Assembly (NCBI RefSeq): GCF_907163085.1
Contig: NZ_CAJQTX010000012.1
Coordinates: 1-62,779, forward strand
Direction of reading: 5' to 3'
DNA: 62,779 bases
From: Candidatus Accumulibacter sp. ACC003
Lineage (GTDB): Bacteria > Pseudomonadota > Gammaproteobacteria > Burkholderiales > Rhodocyclaceae
Shown here piece by piece: positions 46,650 to 57,083 of the stretch. Each line of letters begins with the position of its first letter. Position 1 is the stretch's first letter. A program made the translations under genes and the position numbers. The notes below the pieces were generated by a model. That model worked only from the letters and a program-made list of their open reading frames with translations, made no database searches and was not told the origin of the DNA.

Positions 46650-48092
46650 TTACTTGCTGGTTCGATTACTGACAATCCTGACAAACGAACGCGAGCGCAA
46701 TTCTTCAAGCGTAATCCCGGTCGCGAGAACTTCCTGCTCGGTGATCGCGCCGCACGCCATTCCTCGCAAGAAGAAGTTCAGCAAGCCCTGCCCTGTCGCC
46801 GCATCGTCGAAGGTATTACCGACCAGCGTCGCCTGCGCGGCCTTGTTCAAGAAAGCGTTCAACCGTGCCGAGGCGTCTTGCAGACTGCTCAGGAAGAAGG
46901 TGTCCATCGCCGCGTAGCGCACCGGCAACTGGCCCGGATTCAAGTCCCAGCCCTGATAGTAGCCATGCCGCAGCGAGTGCATGATATTGTCGTAGTGTAA
47001 TTTCCAGGCGCCATGAACGACGCCGCGATTCTCGTCCATCTGCTGGGCCGACAAGACGGCGTCCCTGGCCGCCTTGTGCGGGCCGATCGGCATGCTGGTG
47101 GTCGCGCCGTCGCTGATCGTGATACCGGTCCCGGCCAGGCTGACCTGCATCACATGACGAGCAAAATCGCACGCCGGATGGGTGTGAGTCTGATGAGCGG
47201 CGGTGATGTTGCATGAGGCGGTGTAATCGTAAGTGCCGAAAATCGCCGACCGGCAGCGGCCACCAGCAGCCGCAACGAGCAGCGGGACGGTGTTTTCGCC
47301 CTTGTGATTGATAATCGACTGCGTCGTTTCGATCATGATCTCCATCTTCAGCGAATCCTTGGCAAAACCAAGTCTGCCTTCGAGATTTTCGAGGATCTTC
47401 ACGAAAGTCGAAACCTGCCCCGGTGTGGTGACCTTGGGCAGCGTGACGATGAAGTTCTGCGGCAGCTTGCCGCCGGTTTTTTCGGCCAGCCGGCTCAGAA
47501 AAATATCCAGCGTGCGAATCGAGCGCAGCTTGCATTCTTCCGAGAACGTCTTGACGCGGATACCGATAAACGGCGAGAGCACGCCATCGCTCATCCCCTT
47601 GGCGACTTCGTCTGCCGCCGAGACGGCGTGGCCATCTTCTTCATCGTCAGGACGATTGCCGTAGCCATCCTCGAAATCGATGCGATTGTCTTCAATCGGC
47701 TCGCTTTGCAGCTTCTTTACGACGCGGTTGTAAACCGTGAAAGCCAGCCAGGCGGCTTGCTTGGTCTCACGCACCTGCTCGGGATTCGCTTCCAGCGCAC
47801 GCGTCAGGCTCGCCAGCTCCATGCTGTTGGTCGGCAAGGTATCGGCGCGCGGCAAACCGAGAGCACGGGCGAAAACACTGTAGCTGGGCGCATAGGTGTC
47901 GAGGGTCTTGAGCGCCACCTCGCCCAACTTGCCGGCAAAACCGGCCTTGAACAGATTGGCGCCGCCGTAAACCGTGTGCACCGGTTGCCGGTCGAAAGAA
48001 TCGGCCGGGTAATGCGACTTGAAAGCCTCATTGGCAGCGTGCAACTCGCCAGAATAGGAATTTACTTCGTCATCGGTCAGCGTGAGTTTCAT
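46650..48092 (-). CDS. CitE-like aldolase-family protein (DUF6986)
   Basis: A 480-residue protein of the HpcH/HpaI aldolase/citrate lyase superfamily, DUF6986 branch. The start is MKLTLTDDEVNSYSGE after GAGGAG. Barrel motifs include NFIVTLPKVTTPGQVSTFV, LKMEIMIETTQSI and IFGTYDYTASCNITAAHQ. It is the first gene of the EMC operon, so it may act on a malyl-CoA-type ester (lyase or thioesterase), but no activity is established for this branch and a true Mcl is present at 53917. The 650 bp upstream contain the presumed operon promoter. Confidence 0.75.
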   Translation of the reverse strand: MKLTLTDDEVNSYSGELHAANEAFKSHYPADSFDRQPVHTVYGGANLFKAGFAGKLGEVALKTLDTYAPSYSVFARALGLPRADTLPTNSMELASLTRALEANPEQVRETKQAAWLAFTVYNRVVKKLQSEPIEDNRIDFEDGYGNRPDDEEDGHAVSAADEVAKGMSDGVLSPFIGIRVKTFSEECKLRSIRTLDIFLSRLAEKTGGKLPQNFIVTLPKVTTPGQVSTFVKILENLEGRLGFAKDSLKMEIMIETTQSIINHKGENTVPLLVAAAGGRCRSAIFGTYDYTASCNITAAHQTHTHPACDFARHVMQVSLAGTGITISDGATTSMPIGPHKAARDAVLSAQQMDENRGVVHGAWKLHYDNIMHSLRHGYYQGWDLNPGQLPVRYAAMDTFFLSSLQDASARLNAFLNKAAQATLVGNTFDDAATGQGLLNFFLRGMACGAITEQEVLATGITLEELRSRSFVRIVSNRTSK

Positions 48093-48738
48093 GTCGCTCC
48101 TCCACAAATTTTGCACAACACAATTCCATCAGTATTATGCGATTGTCTTGATTAATTGTCCCCGGTAGTTAATAGGGATTCTATCGGCGATCGTGGAGCA
48201 AGGCAACACGATCGTTGAGCACACAAAGCTATCTCATGAATCTTATAAAAGACCCAAGATAGAAGAGTTGAGCGTGCCAGGCTTGCCGGTAGCGGCGATC
48301 GGGTGTTGTAGGGTTGGCTGCCTCGGCGCCAGCTGCGGGCGGCGGCGTCCTTTGCCGGCGGGAGCGTTCTGCTCGACTATCGCGCTCGATTATTCGCCAG
48401 GAAGGAATGGCCAGGGCGGCAAGGCCGGCCAATCGAACGGCGACGGCGCTTGCCAATGGCCAGCAGGTCGCTCTGAAAATCGTTTATTTCCTGGCGCGGC
48501 ACCGGCGAAGAACTGCTTTTCGCGCCGCCCGCAGGTCGCGCGGCGATGCTCCCGGCCGGGCGACCATCAACCGCCACCTGGTCATTCACCATGGCTTTTC
48601 GTTGGCGCCAGGCAGGGCGCCGTAATTCGCGCCGTTTAATGACTTGCGACTAGACCACAGGTGACTACCGGTGGCGAAAAAGCCGCTTTGCTCAGCGATC
48701 AGCGAGCCGGTGCACGGGACCGCGCTGTCGTCGCCCTA
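48093..48738. promoter_or_regulatory. EMC operon upstream region with inverted repeat
   Basis: About 645 bases without a gene, between the EMC operon start and the 3' end of meh. The part next to the operon (48100-48260) is strikingly AT-rich and likely holds the promoter. CGATCGTG at 48188-48195 is mirrored by CACGATCG at 48207-48214 (11-base gap), an operator-like dyad about 100 bp before the first start codon. The remainder shows nothing I can support. Confidence 0.4.
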
Positions 48739-49593
48739 CTACGCAGGCACCAGCTCGGCAGTGGCACGCATCGCCGCGACGCCGTCGGGTGCTTGCGCCT
48801 CGAGTGACATCTCGCCGTCCTTGCCCTTACAGATCAGACGAAACGGCGCCAGATCAAACAATGGCGCCAGTCCACGGAAACTGAAGCTTTGTATTGGCCG
48901 AGGCGCATGCTCGCGCAGCAGCTCGATCAGCAGCAGCGCGGTCAGCGGTCCATGCACGACCAGACCCGGATAGCCCTCTTCCGCGGTCGCATACTGCCGG
49001 TCGTAATGAATGCGATGCGCGTTGAAGGTCAGCGCCGAGAAGCGGAACAACAGTTTCGGGTCGGGCGTCACAATGCGCACCCAGGCGCCTGCCTCGACGG
49101 CCGGCCAGTCAATCACTTGCGGGCGAGCGACCGCCGGGCCCGGTTCGCGATAGACGATGTCCTGTTCCTCCTCGATGCACAAGACGCCATCCTGATAGAA
49201 GCGGTAGAGCAAGGAAACAAAGGCCAGCGAGCCCGATCGGCCGGTCGTCTGGCGGATATCGCGAATCAGCGCCTCGCGCCGCGCCGGCTGGCCGATCAGC
49301 AAGGGCTGGTGGAAGCGCATGCGCGCACCAGCGAACATCCGTCGCGGATAGGGAATCGGCGGCATGAAGCCACCACGCTGCGGATGCCCGTCGACATCGA
49401 GCTGCGCCTGCGCCGCCCTCGGCAGGAAGTAGAACCAGTGCCAAAGCGGCGGCAGCGCGCTGCCTTTGGCGAAACGCGTCCGTGTGTCGTCCAACGTCGC
49501 CGCCGCCGCCAATGCCGGTGCCAGAGCCAGTTCATCGTCGGCGATTTCCCGGCGACCGATCCATGCGGCGTAGTCTGTTATTGCGTCCGTCAT
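48739..49593 (-). CDS. meh: Mesaconyl-C4-CoA hydratase
   Basis: A 284-residue hydratase of the MaoC/FAS1-like type. The start is MTDAITDYAAWIGRREIA (49593). The first half has LPPLWHWFYFLP and RGGFMPPIPYPRRMFAGARM. The C-terminal hotdog holds LTFNAHRIHYDRQYATAEEG and PGLVVHGPLTALLLIELLRE. In the 3-hydroxypropionate bicycle this enzyme hydrates mesaconyl-C4-CoA to (S)-citramalyl-CoA. The call rests on family plus its place beside SmtA/SmtB-type transferases, mct, mcl and mch, the same set as in Chloroflexus. It is divergent from the rest of the cluster. Confidence 0.8.
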   Translation of the reverse strand: MTDAITDYAAWIGRREIADDELALAPALAAAATLDDTRTRFAKGSALPPLWHWFYFLPRAAQAQLDVDGHPQRGGFMPPIPYPRRMFAGARMRFHQPLLIGQPARREALIRDIRQTTGRSGSLAFVSLLYRFYQDGVLCIEEEQDIVYREPGPAVARPQVIDWPAVEAGAWVRIVTPDPKLLFRFSALTFNAHRIHYDRQYATAEEGYPGLVVHGPLTALLLIELLREHAPRPIQSFSFRGLAPLFDLAPFRLICKGKDGEMSLEAQAPDGVAAMRATAELVPA

Positions 49594-49823
49594 CAGGCCT
49601 ATCCTTTGTGCGTGTTGTCTGCGTGGGCGTTTGCCTAGTACAGCACAGTGGTCGAGCGAACTCAAGCCGCTTGACGGGCATCGCGCGCTGCGCTTGACGA
49701 CGGCCGAAGCGTGCGCCCGCAAGCCCCTTTTCCCATATACTGTGCGCACGGCGTCGGTGCAGGAACCGACGCGCGACACGGGAGTCGAGCCCCTTTGCGG
49801 CTCTGCTGTCGGGAGGAGCAGCG

Positions 49824-51179
49824 ATGGAAGAGGGAAACGTGTCGACCGGATCGGCCCCACCGCGGTCGGCGCCAGGCGGCAGCGCGAGCGCCGGCGATTC
49901 GCGCACCAACAATGGCGAGCAAGGGCTGGAAAAAGCTCGGGACAGGGAGCACGACGACGACGAATGCGCGTCCGAAAACCCTCTGCTGCCGATGGACGGC
50001 CTACGCGTCATTGACGTCGGCACTTTCCTCGCCGGCCCGTACGCGGCGTCAATGCTCGGCGAATTCGGCGCCGAAGTTCTCAAGGTCGAACACCCGATCG
50101 CCGGCGACCCGATGCGGCGCTTCGGCACGGCGTCCAAACGTCACGACGCAACCCTGGCCTGGCTTAGCGAGGGCCGAAATCGCAAGTCGGTGACGCTTGA
50201 CCTCCGCCAGCGTGAGGGCGTCGACCTCTTTCTCAAACTGGTCGCCAAATCCGACGTCCTGATCGAGAACTTCCGACCGGGCACGATGGAGGAGTGGGGC
50301 CTCGGCTGGAATGTCCTGAAGGACGCCAACCCGGCGCTGGTGATGCTGCGCGTCTCGGGTTACGGGCAGACCGGCCCCTATCGTCGGCGCTCCGGCTTCG
50401 CGCACATCGCGCATGCTTTCGCCGGACTGTCGTACCTCGCCGGCTTCCCGCATGAAACGCCGGTGCTGCCCGGCACTTCGCCACTCGGCGACTACCTGTC
50501 CAGTCTCTACGGCGCGATCGGCATCCTGGTCGCGCTGCGCCACAGCGAGGCCACCGGCGAAGGGCAGATTGTCGACATCGGCATTTATGAGGCGGTTTTT
50601 CGCCAGATGGACGAGATCGCCGCGGCTTACGGGCTGTTCGGCAAGGTGCGCCAACGCGAAGGCGCTGGCAGTTTCGTCGCTGTCCCGCATGGCCATTTCC
50701 GGACCATCGACGACAAGTGGGTGGCCATCGCCTGCACCACCGACAAAATGTTTGAACGTCTCGCCGCAGTAATGGGCCGCCCCGAGCTGGCGGCGACCGA
50801 CCGCTACGGCAATCAACGCAAGCGCCTGGCAGCGCGCGACGAAGTCAACCGGATAGTCATCGACTGGGTCGAATCGCTGACCCGCGACGAGGTCATGGCG
50901 CTCTGTATCGACGGCGAAGTGCCGATCGGCAAGCTCAACAGCATCGCCGACATCTTCGAGGACGAGCATTTCATCGCCCGCGGCAACCTGGCGCATCTGA
51001 CCGAGGAAGGACTCGGTGAGGTCGTCGTTCCGGGCGTCGTGCCGACGCTATCGGCAACGCCCGGTCGCATCTCGAACCTCGGGCCACCACTCGGCAACGC
51101 CACCTACGAAATCCTGCGCGAACTGCTTGGCATCTCGGCGCAGGAAATCAAACGTCTGCGGCAACGCAAGATCATCTGA
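49824..51179 (+). CDS. Family III CoA-transferase, SmtA/SmtB-type (first)
   Basis: A 451-residue CaiB/BaiF-type CoA-transferase. The ATG at 49824 has AGGAGCAGCG upstream, so an unusual ~55-residue charged N-terminal extension is probably translated before [20 protein letters not shown]. The catalytic Asp is in [12 protein letters not shown] (about 223). Other signatures are [19 protein letters not shown] and [14 protein letters not shown]. By position it corresponds to one subunit of succinyl-CoA:(S)-malate/citramalate CoA-transferase; from memory the order meh-smtA-smtB-mct-mcl-mch occurs in Chloroflexus, which would make this SmtA. It is paired with a close paralogue 22 bp downstream. Confidence 0.8.
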   Translation: MEEGNVSTGSAPPRSAPGGSASAGDSRTNNGEQGLEKARDREHDDDECASENPLLPMDGLRVIDVGTFLAGPYAASMLGEFGAEVLKVEHPIAGDPMRRFGTASKRHDATLAWLSEGRNRKSVTLDLRQREGVDLFLKLVAKSDVLIENFRPGTMEEWGLGWNVLKDANPALVMLRVSGYGQTGPYRRRSGFAHIAHAFAGLSYLAGFPHETPVLPGTSPLGDYLSSLYGAIGILVALRHSEATGEGQIVDIGIYEAVFRQMDEIAAAYGLFGKVRQREGAGSFVAVPHGHFRTIDDKWVAIACTTDKMFERLAAVMGRPELAATDRYGNQRKRLAARDEVNRIVIDWVESLTRDEVMALCIDGEVPIGKLNSIADIFEDEHFIARGNLAHLTEEGLGEVVVPGVVPTLSATPGRISNLGPPLGNATYEILRELLGISAQEIKRLRQRKII

Positions 51180-51201
51180 AGCGGCAACGGCGAGGACTCT
51201 G

Positions 51202-52428
51202 ATGACTACTGCTCCAACCGAGACCAGGCTGCCACTTGAAGGCATTCGCGTCATTGACGCCGCGACGATCATCGCGGCGCCGTACAGCGCCTGCATCCTG
51301 GGAGAGTTCGGTGCCGACGTGATCAAGGTCGAGAACCCCAAGGGTGGCGACGGCTTGCGCAACTTCGGCACCGCGACCAGCCGCAAGGACACCCTGACCT
51401 GGCTCAGCGAAGCGCGCAACAAGAAATCGGTGACCCTCGACCTGCACCTGCCCGAAGGCGTCGAGCTGTTCAAGAAACTGATCGAGAAATCCGATGTCCT
51501 GTGCGAAAACTTTCGCCCCGGAACGCTCGAAAAGTGGGGTCTTGGCTGGGACGTGCTGCACGAGCTGAACCCCCGCCTGATCATGCTGCGCGTCACCGGT
51601 TACGGACAAACCGGCCCCTACCGCGACCGACCCGGTTTCGCGCGCGTCGCGCACGCCGTCGGCGGCATCGCTTTTCTCTCGGGAATGCCGCGCGGAACCC
51701 CGGTGACGCCGGGATCGACGACTCTCGGCGACTACCTCACCGGCCTGTACGGCTGCGTCGGCATCCTGATGGCCTTGCGCCATCGCGATCGCACCGGCCA
51801 GGGACAATACATCGACGCCGCGCTGTACGAATCGGTTTTTCGCTGCACCGACGAGTTGGCGCCCGCCTACGGCATGTTCGAACGAGTCCGTGAGCGGCAC
51901 GGTCCGACGCACAACGACTTTGCTTGCCCGCACGGCCATTTCCCAACCAAGGAGGATGGCAAGTGGGTGGCGATTTCCTGCGTGACCGACAAACTCTTCG
52001 AGCGCCTGGCGATTGCCATGAAGCGACCCGAGCTGGCGGCGGCACATGTCTACGGCGACCAGAAGACACGGCTGGAAAACCGCCACGACGTCAACGAAAT
52101 CGTCCGGGACTGGTGCGGTTCGCTGCGCCGTGAAGAAATCCTCGACCGCTGCTTCGCCGCCGGCGCGCCGGCCGGTCCTTTGAACAGCATTGCCGACATT
52201 TTCGGTGACCGGCAGTTTCATTCCCGGCGTAACCTGGTAGCGATCGACGAGGACGACATTGGCGAGACCGTAATCGTCCCGTCGGTGCTGCCGCGCCTGT
52301 CGGTGACGCCTGGCCGAATCAAGCATCTCGGGCCGCGCCTCGGCCAACATACCGACGAAATACTCGGCGGTCTGCTGGGAGTAGACGCGGCCGAAATCGA
52401 GGAATTGCGCAAGAAACGCGTCATCTGA
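51202..52428 (+). CDS. Family III CoA-transferase, SmtA/SmtB-type (second)
   Basis: A 408-residue paralogue of the preceding gene, starting [20 protein letters not shown]. Catalytic Asp in [12 protein letters not shown] (about 177). The pair would form a heteromer moving CoA from succinyl-CoA to malate or citramalate; malyl-CoA is a substrate of the Mcl encoded downstream. Synteny makes it SmtB-like. The two proteins share [22 protein letters not shown] and the end pattern LGPxLG..T.EIL, indicating an old duplication. Confidence 0.8.
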   Translation: MTTAPTETRLPLEGIRVIDAATIIAAPYSACILGEFGADVIKVENPKGGDGLRNFGTATSRKDTLTWLSEARNKKSVTLDLHLPEGVELFKKLIEKSDVLCENFRPGTLEKWGLGWDVLHELNPRLIMLRVTGYGQTGPYRDRPGFARVAHAVGGIAFLSGMPRGTPVTPGSTTLGDYLTGLYGCVGILMALRHRDRTGQGQYIDAALYESVFRCTDELAPAYGMFERVRERHGPTHNDFACPHGHFPTKEDGKWVAISCVTDKLFERLAIAMKRPELAAAHVYGDQKTRLENRHDVNEIVRDWCGSLRREEILDRCFAAGAPAGPLNSIADIFGDRQFHSRRNLVAIDEDDIGETVIVPSVLPRLSVTPGRIKHLGPRLGQHTDEILGGLLGVDAAEIEELRKKRVI

Positions 52429-52627
52429 GCAGCAATGCCGGCTACGGCGCTCCCGCAGCCAAGGCTGGCGTCGCTGAGTTGGCCGACGCGAAAACCCGTG
52501 GCACGCGACATCGTTATCGGCCGGGCCAACGAATGCAAGGAATGCAACGAATGGGCGAGAACGCGTTGCGACCGCCTGGTGTAGCTATTTGCCGCCGCAG
52601 GGCGCACAAGCAGGAGTGGTAAAGCTT

Positions 52628-53849
52628 ATGGATGGAATTCTCAAGGGCATGCGGGTCGTCGAAGGCTCGGCTTTCGTCGCGGCGCCGCTCGGTGGCATGA
52701 CGCTGGCGCAACTCGGTGCCGACGTGATCCGTTTCGACCCGATCGGTGGCGGCCTCGATTATCATCGTTGGCCACTAAGCCGCAATGGCCAGCACAGCCT
52801 TTTCTGGGCGGGCATGAACAAGGGCAAGCGCTCGATCGCCGTCAACCTGCGCAATCCTCGTGGGCAGGCCTTGCTGACGCAGCTGATCTGTGCGCCGGGC
52901 GATAACGCCGGCCTCTTCAGCACCAACTTCCCGGCCACCGGCTGGCTCAGCTACGAGGCCCTGAAAGCACATCGCCCGGACCTGATCATGGTCAACCTGA
53001 CCGGACGCCGCGACGGTAGCTCGGACGTCGATTACACCGTCAACCCGCAGGTCGGCCTGCCCTTCATGACCGGGCCCAACACCTCGCCGGACGTCGTTAA
53101 CCACGTTTTCCCGGCGTGGGACTTCATCAGCGGCCAGATGATTGCCATTGGCATGCTCGCTGCCGAACGACAGCGGCGCCTGACCGGTGAAGGGCAGCTG
53201 GTACGCCTGGCGCTGAAAGACGTCGCGCTGGCGATGATCGGCAACGTCGGGATGATCGCCGAGGTGATGGTCAACGACGCCGACCGGCCGAAGCAGGGCA
53301 ACTACCTGTACGGCGCTTTTGGCCGCGACTTTGAAACGCTCGACGGCAGAGCGCCTGATGATCGTCGGCCTGACGCGCAGACAGTGGCGCGACCTGGTCA
53401 AGGCGACCGGTTTGAAAGAGCCGATCGACGCACTTGGCGTCCGCCTCGGCCTCGACCTCGACGACGAGGGCAATCGTTTTCGCGCCCGCCAACAGATTGC
53501 CGCGCTGATTGAGCCATGGTGCCAGGCCCGTACGCTCGCCGAAGCGGCCGAAATCCTCGATGCGCATCGCGTCTCCTGGGGCCCTTATCGCAGCGTTCGC
53601 GAGGCGCTTGCCAATGATCCCGATTGCTCGATCGACAATCCGCTGTTCAGCATGACCGAGCAGCCTGGCGTTGGCTCCTATTTGATGCCGACGACGCCAC
53701 TCGACTTTTCTCGCTCGCCACGCGTGCCGGCGCAGCCGGCGCCGCTGCTCGGCGAGCACACCGACCAGATACTGCTCGACGTTCTCGGCATGAGTGAAGC
53801 CGAAGTCGGCCGTCTGCACGACGCCGGCGTGGTCGCCGGACCAGCCTGA
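52628..53849 (+). pseudogene. mct: Mesaconyl-CoA C1-C4 CoA transferase, frameshifted
   Basis: Family III CoA-transferase that moves CoA within mesaconate from the C1 to the C4 carboxyl. It begins MDGILKGMRVVEGSAFVAAP with AGGAG upstream. The catalytic Asp is in FPAWDFISGQMIAIGML (residue 165, the position I recall for Chloroflexus Mct). The first frame is lost after GRDFETLDG. One extra base near 53348 shifts into the frame ERLMIVGLTRRQWRDLVKAT, which carries the rest to 53849; removing it gives a protein of about 405 residues. All neighbours are intact, so a sequencing error or a very recent mutation is more likely than an old pseudogene. Confidence 0.85.
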
Positions 53850-53916
53850 ACCCTTCGTCAACGACGGCTTTGCCGCCTTTCGCTATCAGACACTTCTTTT
53901 CACCAGGAAAAATGCC

Positions 53917-54960
53917 ATGAAGCTACCCGTTCATTTCTACAAGCCGCTCGCCATTGGCGCACCACAACCGCTGCGCGAACTGCCGGTGCGACCCGAGAGA
54001 ATGATCCATTTCTTTCCTCCGCACATCGAGAAGATCCGCAGCAAGGCACCCGAAACGGCGACCAAATGCGACGTCATGTGCGGCAACCTCGAGGACGCCA
54101 TTCCCATCGACGCCAAGGACGCCGCGCGCGCCGGCTTCATCGAGCTGCTGAGCGGACACGACTTCGGCGACACCGGCATGTGGGTGCGGATCAACGCTCT
54201 GAACAGCCCGTGGGTACTCGACGACATCACCGAGATCATCAAGCACGTCGGCAACAAAGTTGACGTGATCATGATTCCCAAAGTCGAGGGGCCGTGGGAC
54301 ATCCACTTCGTCGATCAATACGTCGCGCTGCTCGAAGCCAGGTATGGCGTCCGCAAGCCGATCCTCCTGCACGCTCTGCTCGAGACCGCGCAGGGGGTGA
54401 CCAACGTCGAGGCGATCTGCGGCGCCAGTCCGCGGATGCACGGTCTGAGCCTCGGCCCGGCCGATCTGGCGGCCTCACGTGGCATGAAGACGACACGGGT
54501 AGGCGGCGGGCATCCCGGCTACGGCGTCCTTGCCGACCCCGAAGAAGGACGCGAGCAGCGCGCTTTCTTTCAGCAGGACCTCTGGCATTACACCGTCGCG
54601 CGAATGGTCGACGCAGCCGTCGCGCACGGCCTGCGCTCGTTCTACGGACCGTTCGGCGATCTCAAGGACGAAGCCGCTTGCGAAGCGCAGTTCCGCAACG
54701 CCTTCCTGATGGGCTGCTCGGGTGCCTGGTCGCTGGCGCCCAACCAGATCGCCATCGCCAAACGCGTCTTCAGCCCCGACGTCAAGGAAGTACTGTTTGC
54801 CAAGCGCATTCTGGAAGCGATGCCGGATGGCAGCGGCGTGGCGACAATCGACGGCAAAATGCAGGACGATGCGACCTGGAAGCAGGCCCGGGTGATCGTC
54901 GATCTGGCGCAACTGGTTGCCCGGCGCGATCCGGACCTGGCGGCGGCGTATGGACTGTAG
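53917..54960 (+). CDS. mcl: Malyl-CoA/beta-methylmalyl-CoA/citramalyl-CoA lyase
   Basis: A 347-residue CitE-superfamily lyase. The start [14 protein letters not shown] follows AGGAAAAATGCC. Substrate and Mg ligands lie in [40 protein letters not shown] and [18 protein letters not shown]. It cleaves malyl-CoA to acetyl-CoA plus glyoxylate, beta-methylmalyl-CoA to propionyl-CoA plus glyoxylate, and in the bicycle also citramalyl-CoA to acetyl-CoA plus pyruvate. Between mct and mch it can serve both branches. Confidence 0.9.
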   Translation: MKLPVHFYKPLAIGAPQPLRELPVRPERMIHFFPPHIEKIRSKAPETATKCDVMCGNLEDAIPIDAKDAARAGFIELLSGHDFGDTGMWVRINALNSPWVLDDITEIIKHVGNKVDVIMIPKVEGPWDIHFVDQYVALLEARYGVRKPILLHALLETAQGVTNVEAICGASPRMHGLSLGPADLAASRGMKTTRVGGGHPGYGVLADPEEGREQRAFFQQDLWHYTVARMVDAAVAHGLRSFYGPFGDLKDEAACEAQFRNAFLMGCSGAWSLAPNQIAIAKRVFSPDVKEVLFAKRILEAMPDGSGVATIDGKMQDDATWKQARVIVDLAQLVARRDPDLAAAYGL

Positions 54961-54993
54961 AGCGGCCACGCGAAGTGGCGAGGACAATCGACA

Positions 54994-56058
54994 ATGAGTG
55001 AAAAAACCAGATGGGGCAATTTCTTTGAGGATTTCCACGTCGGTCAGACGATCGTGCATGCGACGCCGCGGACGATTACCGAAGGTGACGTGGCGCTGTA
55101 CACCGCGCTGACCGGCTCGCGTTTTGCCCTGACGTCGGCCGACACCTTCGCCCACAGCTTGTCCTTCCCGCGTTCACCGGTGGACAGTTTCTTGGCCTTC
55201 AACGTGGTATTTGGCAAGACCGTTCCCGATATCTCGCTCAACGCTATTGCCAACCTCGGCTACTCGACCGGGCGCTTCGGCCACCGCGTCTATCCCGGAG
55301 ACACACTCACCGCGGATTCGACGGTGATCGGGCTCAAGGAAAATCGCGACGGCAAAACCGGCATCGTCTACGTGCGCTCGTGTGGCGTCAATCAGCGTGG
55401 CCAGATCGCGCTCGATTACTGCCGCTGGGTGATGGTTCGTAAGCGCGATCCGGCGTCGCCGGCGCCCGAAACGGTGATTCCCGAGCTTCACGACGCCGTT
55501 GCGGCGAGCGACCTGGTGATTCCCGCCGGCATCCGGGTGGACGGCTACGACACCACCCTCTCGGGTAGCACCGACCTATGGGACGACTATCGCGTCGGCG
55601 AAAGAATCGATCACGTCGACGGCATGACCATCGAAGAAAGCGAGCACATGATGGCCACCCGCCTGTACCAGAACACGGCGCGGGTGCACTTCAACCAGCA
55701 CGCGGAAAAGAGCGGGCGTTTCGGACGCCGGATCGTCTACGGTGGTTACATCATCAGCCTGGCGCGCTCGCTGTCGTTCAACGGCCTGGCCAATGCCTTC
55801 AGCGTCGCGGCGATCAACGCCGGCCGGCATGTCGCGCCGGCTTTCGCCGGCGACACGGTGTACGCCTGGTCAGAAATCGTCGAACAGATGTCCTTGCCTG
55901 GCCGCCATGACCTTGGCGCGCTGCGCGTGCGGACGGTGGCGACCAAGGACCGCAGCTGTGCCGACTTCCCGTACAAGCAGGCAGACGGCAGCTACGATCC
56001 AAGCGTGCTCCTTGACTTCGACTATACGGTCCTGATGCCGAAGAGACCGGGGGCGTAG
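54994..56058 (+). CDS. mch: Mesaconyl-C1-CoA hydratase (beta-methylmalyl-CoA dehydratase)
   Basis: A 354-residue tandem-hotdog hydratase that closely follows the known Mch family: GNFFEDFHVGQTIVHATPRT at the start, VFGKTVPDISLNAIANLGY, STGRFGHRVYPGDTLTADST, then HVDGMTIEESEHMMATRLYQ and GRRIVYGGYIISLARSLSFN in the second half. It interconverts mesaconyl-C1-CoA and beta-methylmalyl-CoA. CGAGGA precedes the ATG, and it follows mcl by 33 bp. It is the shared node of the EMC pathway and the bicycle-type branch. Confidence 0.92.
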   Translation: MSEKTRWGNFFEDFHVGQTIVHATPRTITEGDVALYTALTGSRFALTSADTFAHSLSFPRSPVDSFLAFNVVFGKTVPDISLNAIANLGYSTGRFGHRVYPGDTLTADSTVIGLKENRDGKTGIVYVRSCGVNQRGQIALDYCRWVMVRKRDPASPAPETVIPELHDAVAASDLVIPAGIRVDGYDTTLSGSTDLWDDYRVGERIDHVDGMTIEESEHMMATRLYQNTARVHFNQHAEKSGRFGRRIVYGGYIISLARSLSFNGLANAFSVAAINAGRHVAPAFAGDTVYAWSEIVEQMSLPGRHDLGALRVRTVATKDRSCADFPYKQADGSYDPSVLLDFDYTVLMPKRPGA

Positions 56059-56486
56059 GCGATTGCCGGCGAGGACTGCGGCGTCAGCACGCAGGCAAGC
56101 GAGTGGCAGCGCGCGGCGCATCGGCAACACCTGGGACGCCTTCGGCCGCAGGCCGCCGTTCCCTGGACGACGCGCAGAACTGACGCCGTCTGCCGGCGGC
56201 AGAGGTTACCGCGCTTGCCAACGGTCGTCGTGTGTCGAGCCCCTCATAATGGCCGTCATGACCTTCTCCTGCCACTTGCCGTGCGCATTCCGGCTTGTAC
56301 GCCGGGATCGTTCGGCGGGCGACAAGAAGGAAGATTGATGAGTCGCGGACGCAACTTTCATTGTCACCAAACGCGAGTCTGCTGATAACGCACCGTATCG
56401 TTGTTTTCAATGAACTCGAACTGAGCTATGCTGGCGACCAAAAAAACGACAGCGATGTACAACCGCAGTTCAACACTGGAGGAAAC
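56059..56486. other. Intergenic, upstream of the por operon
   Basis: About 430 bases without a supported gene. The por promoter should lie in the AT-richer part (56330-56480). I see no clear operator or terminator. Confidence 0.4.
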
Positions 56487-57083
56487 ATGTTCCAAGTCCG
56501 AATACACGGTCGCGGTGGCCAAGGCGTGGTCACCGCTGCCGAGATGTTGTCGATTGCCGCATTCGAGGAAGGTCGCCATGCGCAGGCCTTCCCGAGTTTT
56601 GGATCGGAGCGCACCGGCGCTCCGGTAGTCGCTTTCTGTCGGATCGCCGACCAGGAGATCAGGCTGCGTGAGCCCATCATGGAGCCCGACGCGCTGATCA
56701 TTCAGGATCCGACGCTGCTGTTCCAGGTCGATGTCTTCTCCGGCCTCAAAAAAGGCGGTTTCATCCTGATCAACACCAGCCGCAGCTTCACCGAGCTCGG
56801 CCTCGGCGACTTCGTCCGTGATTGGCCGAAAGAGCGGCTCTGTACGGTCCCCGCGACCGATATCAGTCGCAAGCACGTCGGCCGGCCAATGCCCAACGTC
56901 CCCTTGCTGGCGGGCTTTGCCGCCGCGTCGGGAATCATCCGCCTGGAGTCCGTGATCAAGGCGATCAACGCCAAGTTCTCGGAGAAGATAGCCAGCAACA
57001 ATATCGCTGCCGCCAAAGAGGCTTATCAGTTCGTCACCGACGAGATCGCCGGGGCAAGTCAGCAGGAGGCCGCACATGCTTAA
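56487..57083 (+). CDS. porG: Pyruvate:ferredoxin oxidoreductase gamma subunit
   Basis: A 198-residue 2-oxoacid oxidoreductase gamma subunit. Signatures are MFQVRIHGRGGQGVVTAAEM and AFPSFGSERTGAPVVAFCRI. It forms the CoA-binding/gamma part of the enzyme that interconverts pyruvate plus CoA with acetyl-CoA, CO2 and reduced ferredoxin. ACTGGAGGAAAC lies before the ATG. It overlaps porA by 8 bp. Confidence 0.9.
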   Translation: MFQVRIHGRGGQGVVTAAEMLSIAAFEEGRHAQAFPSFGSERTGAPVVAFCRIADQEIRLREPIMEPDALIIQDPTLLFQVDVFSGLKKGGFILINTSRSFTELGLGDFVRDWPKERLCTVPATDISRKHVGRPMPNVPLLAGFAAASGIIRLESVIKAINAKFSEKIASNNIAAAKEAYQFVTDEIAGASQQEAAHA

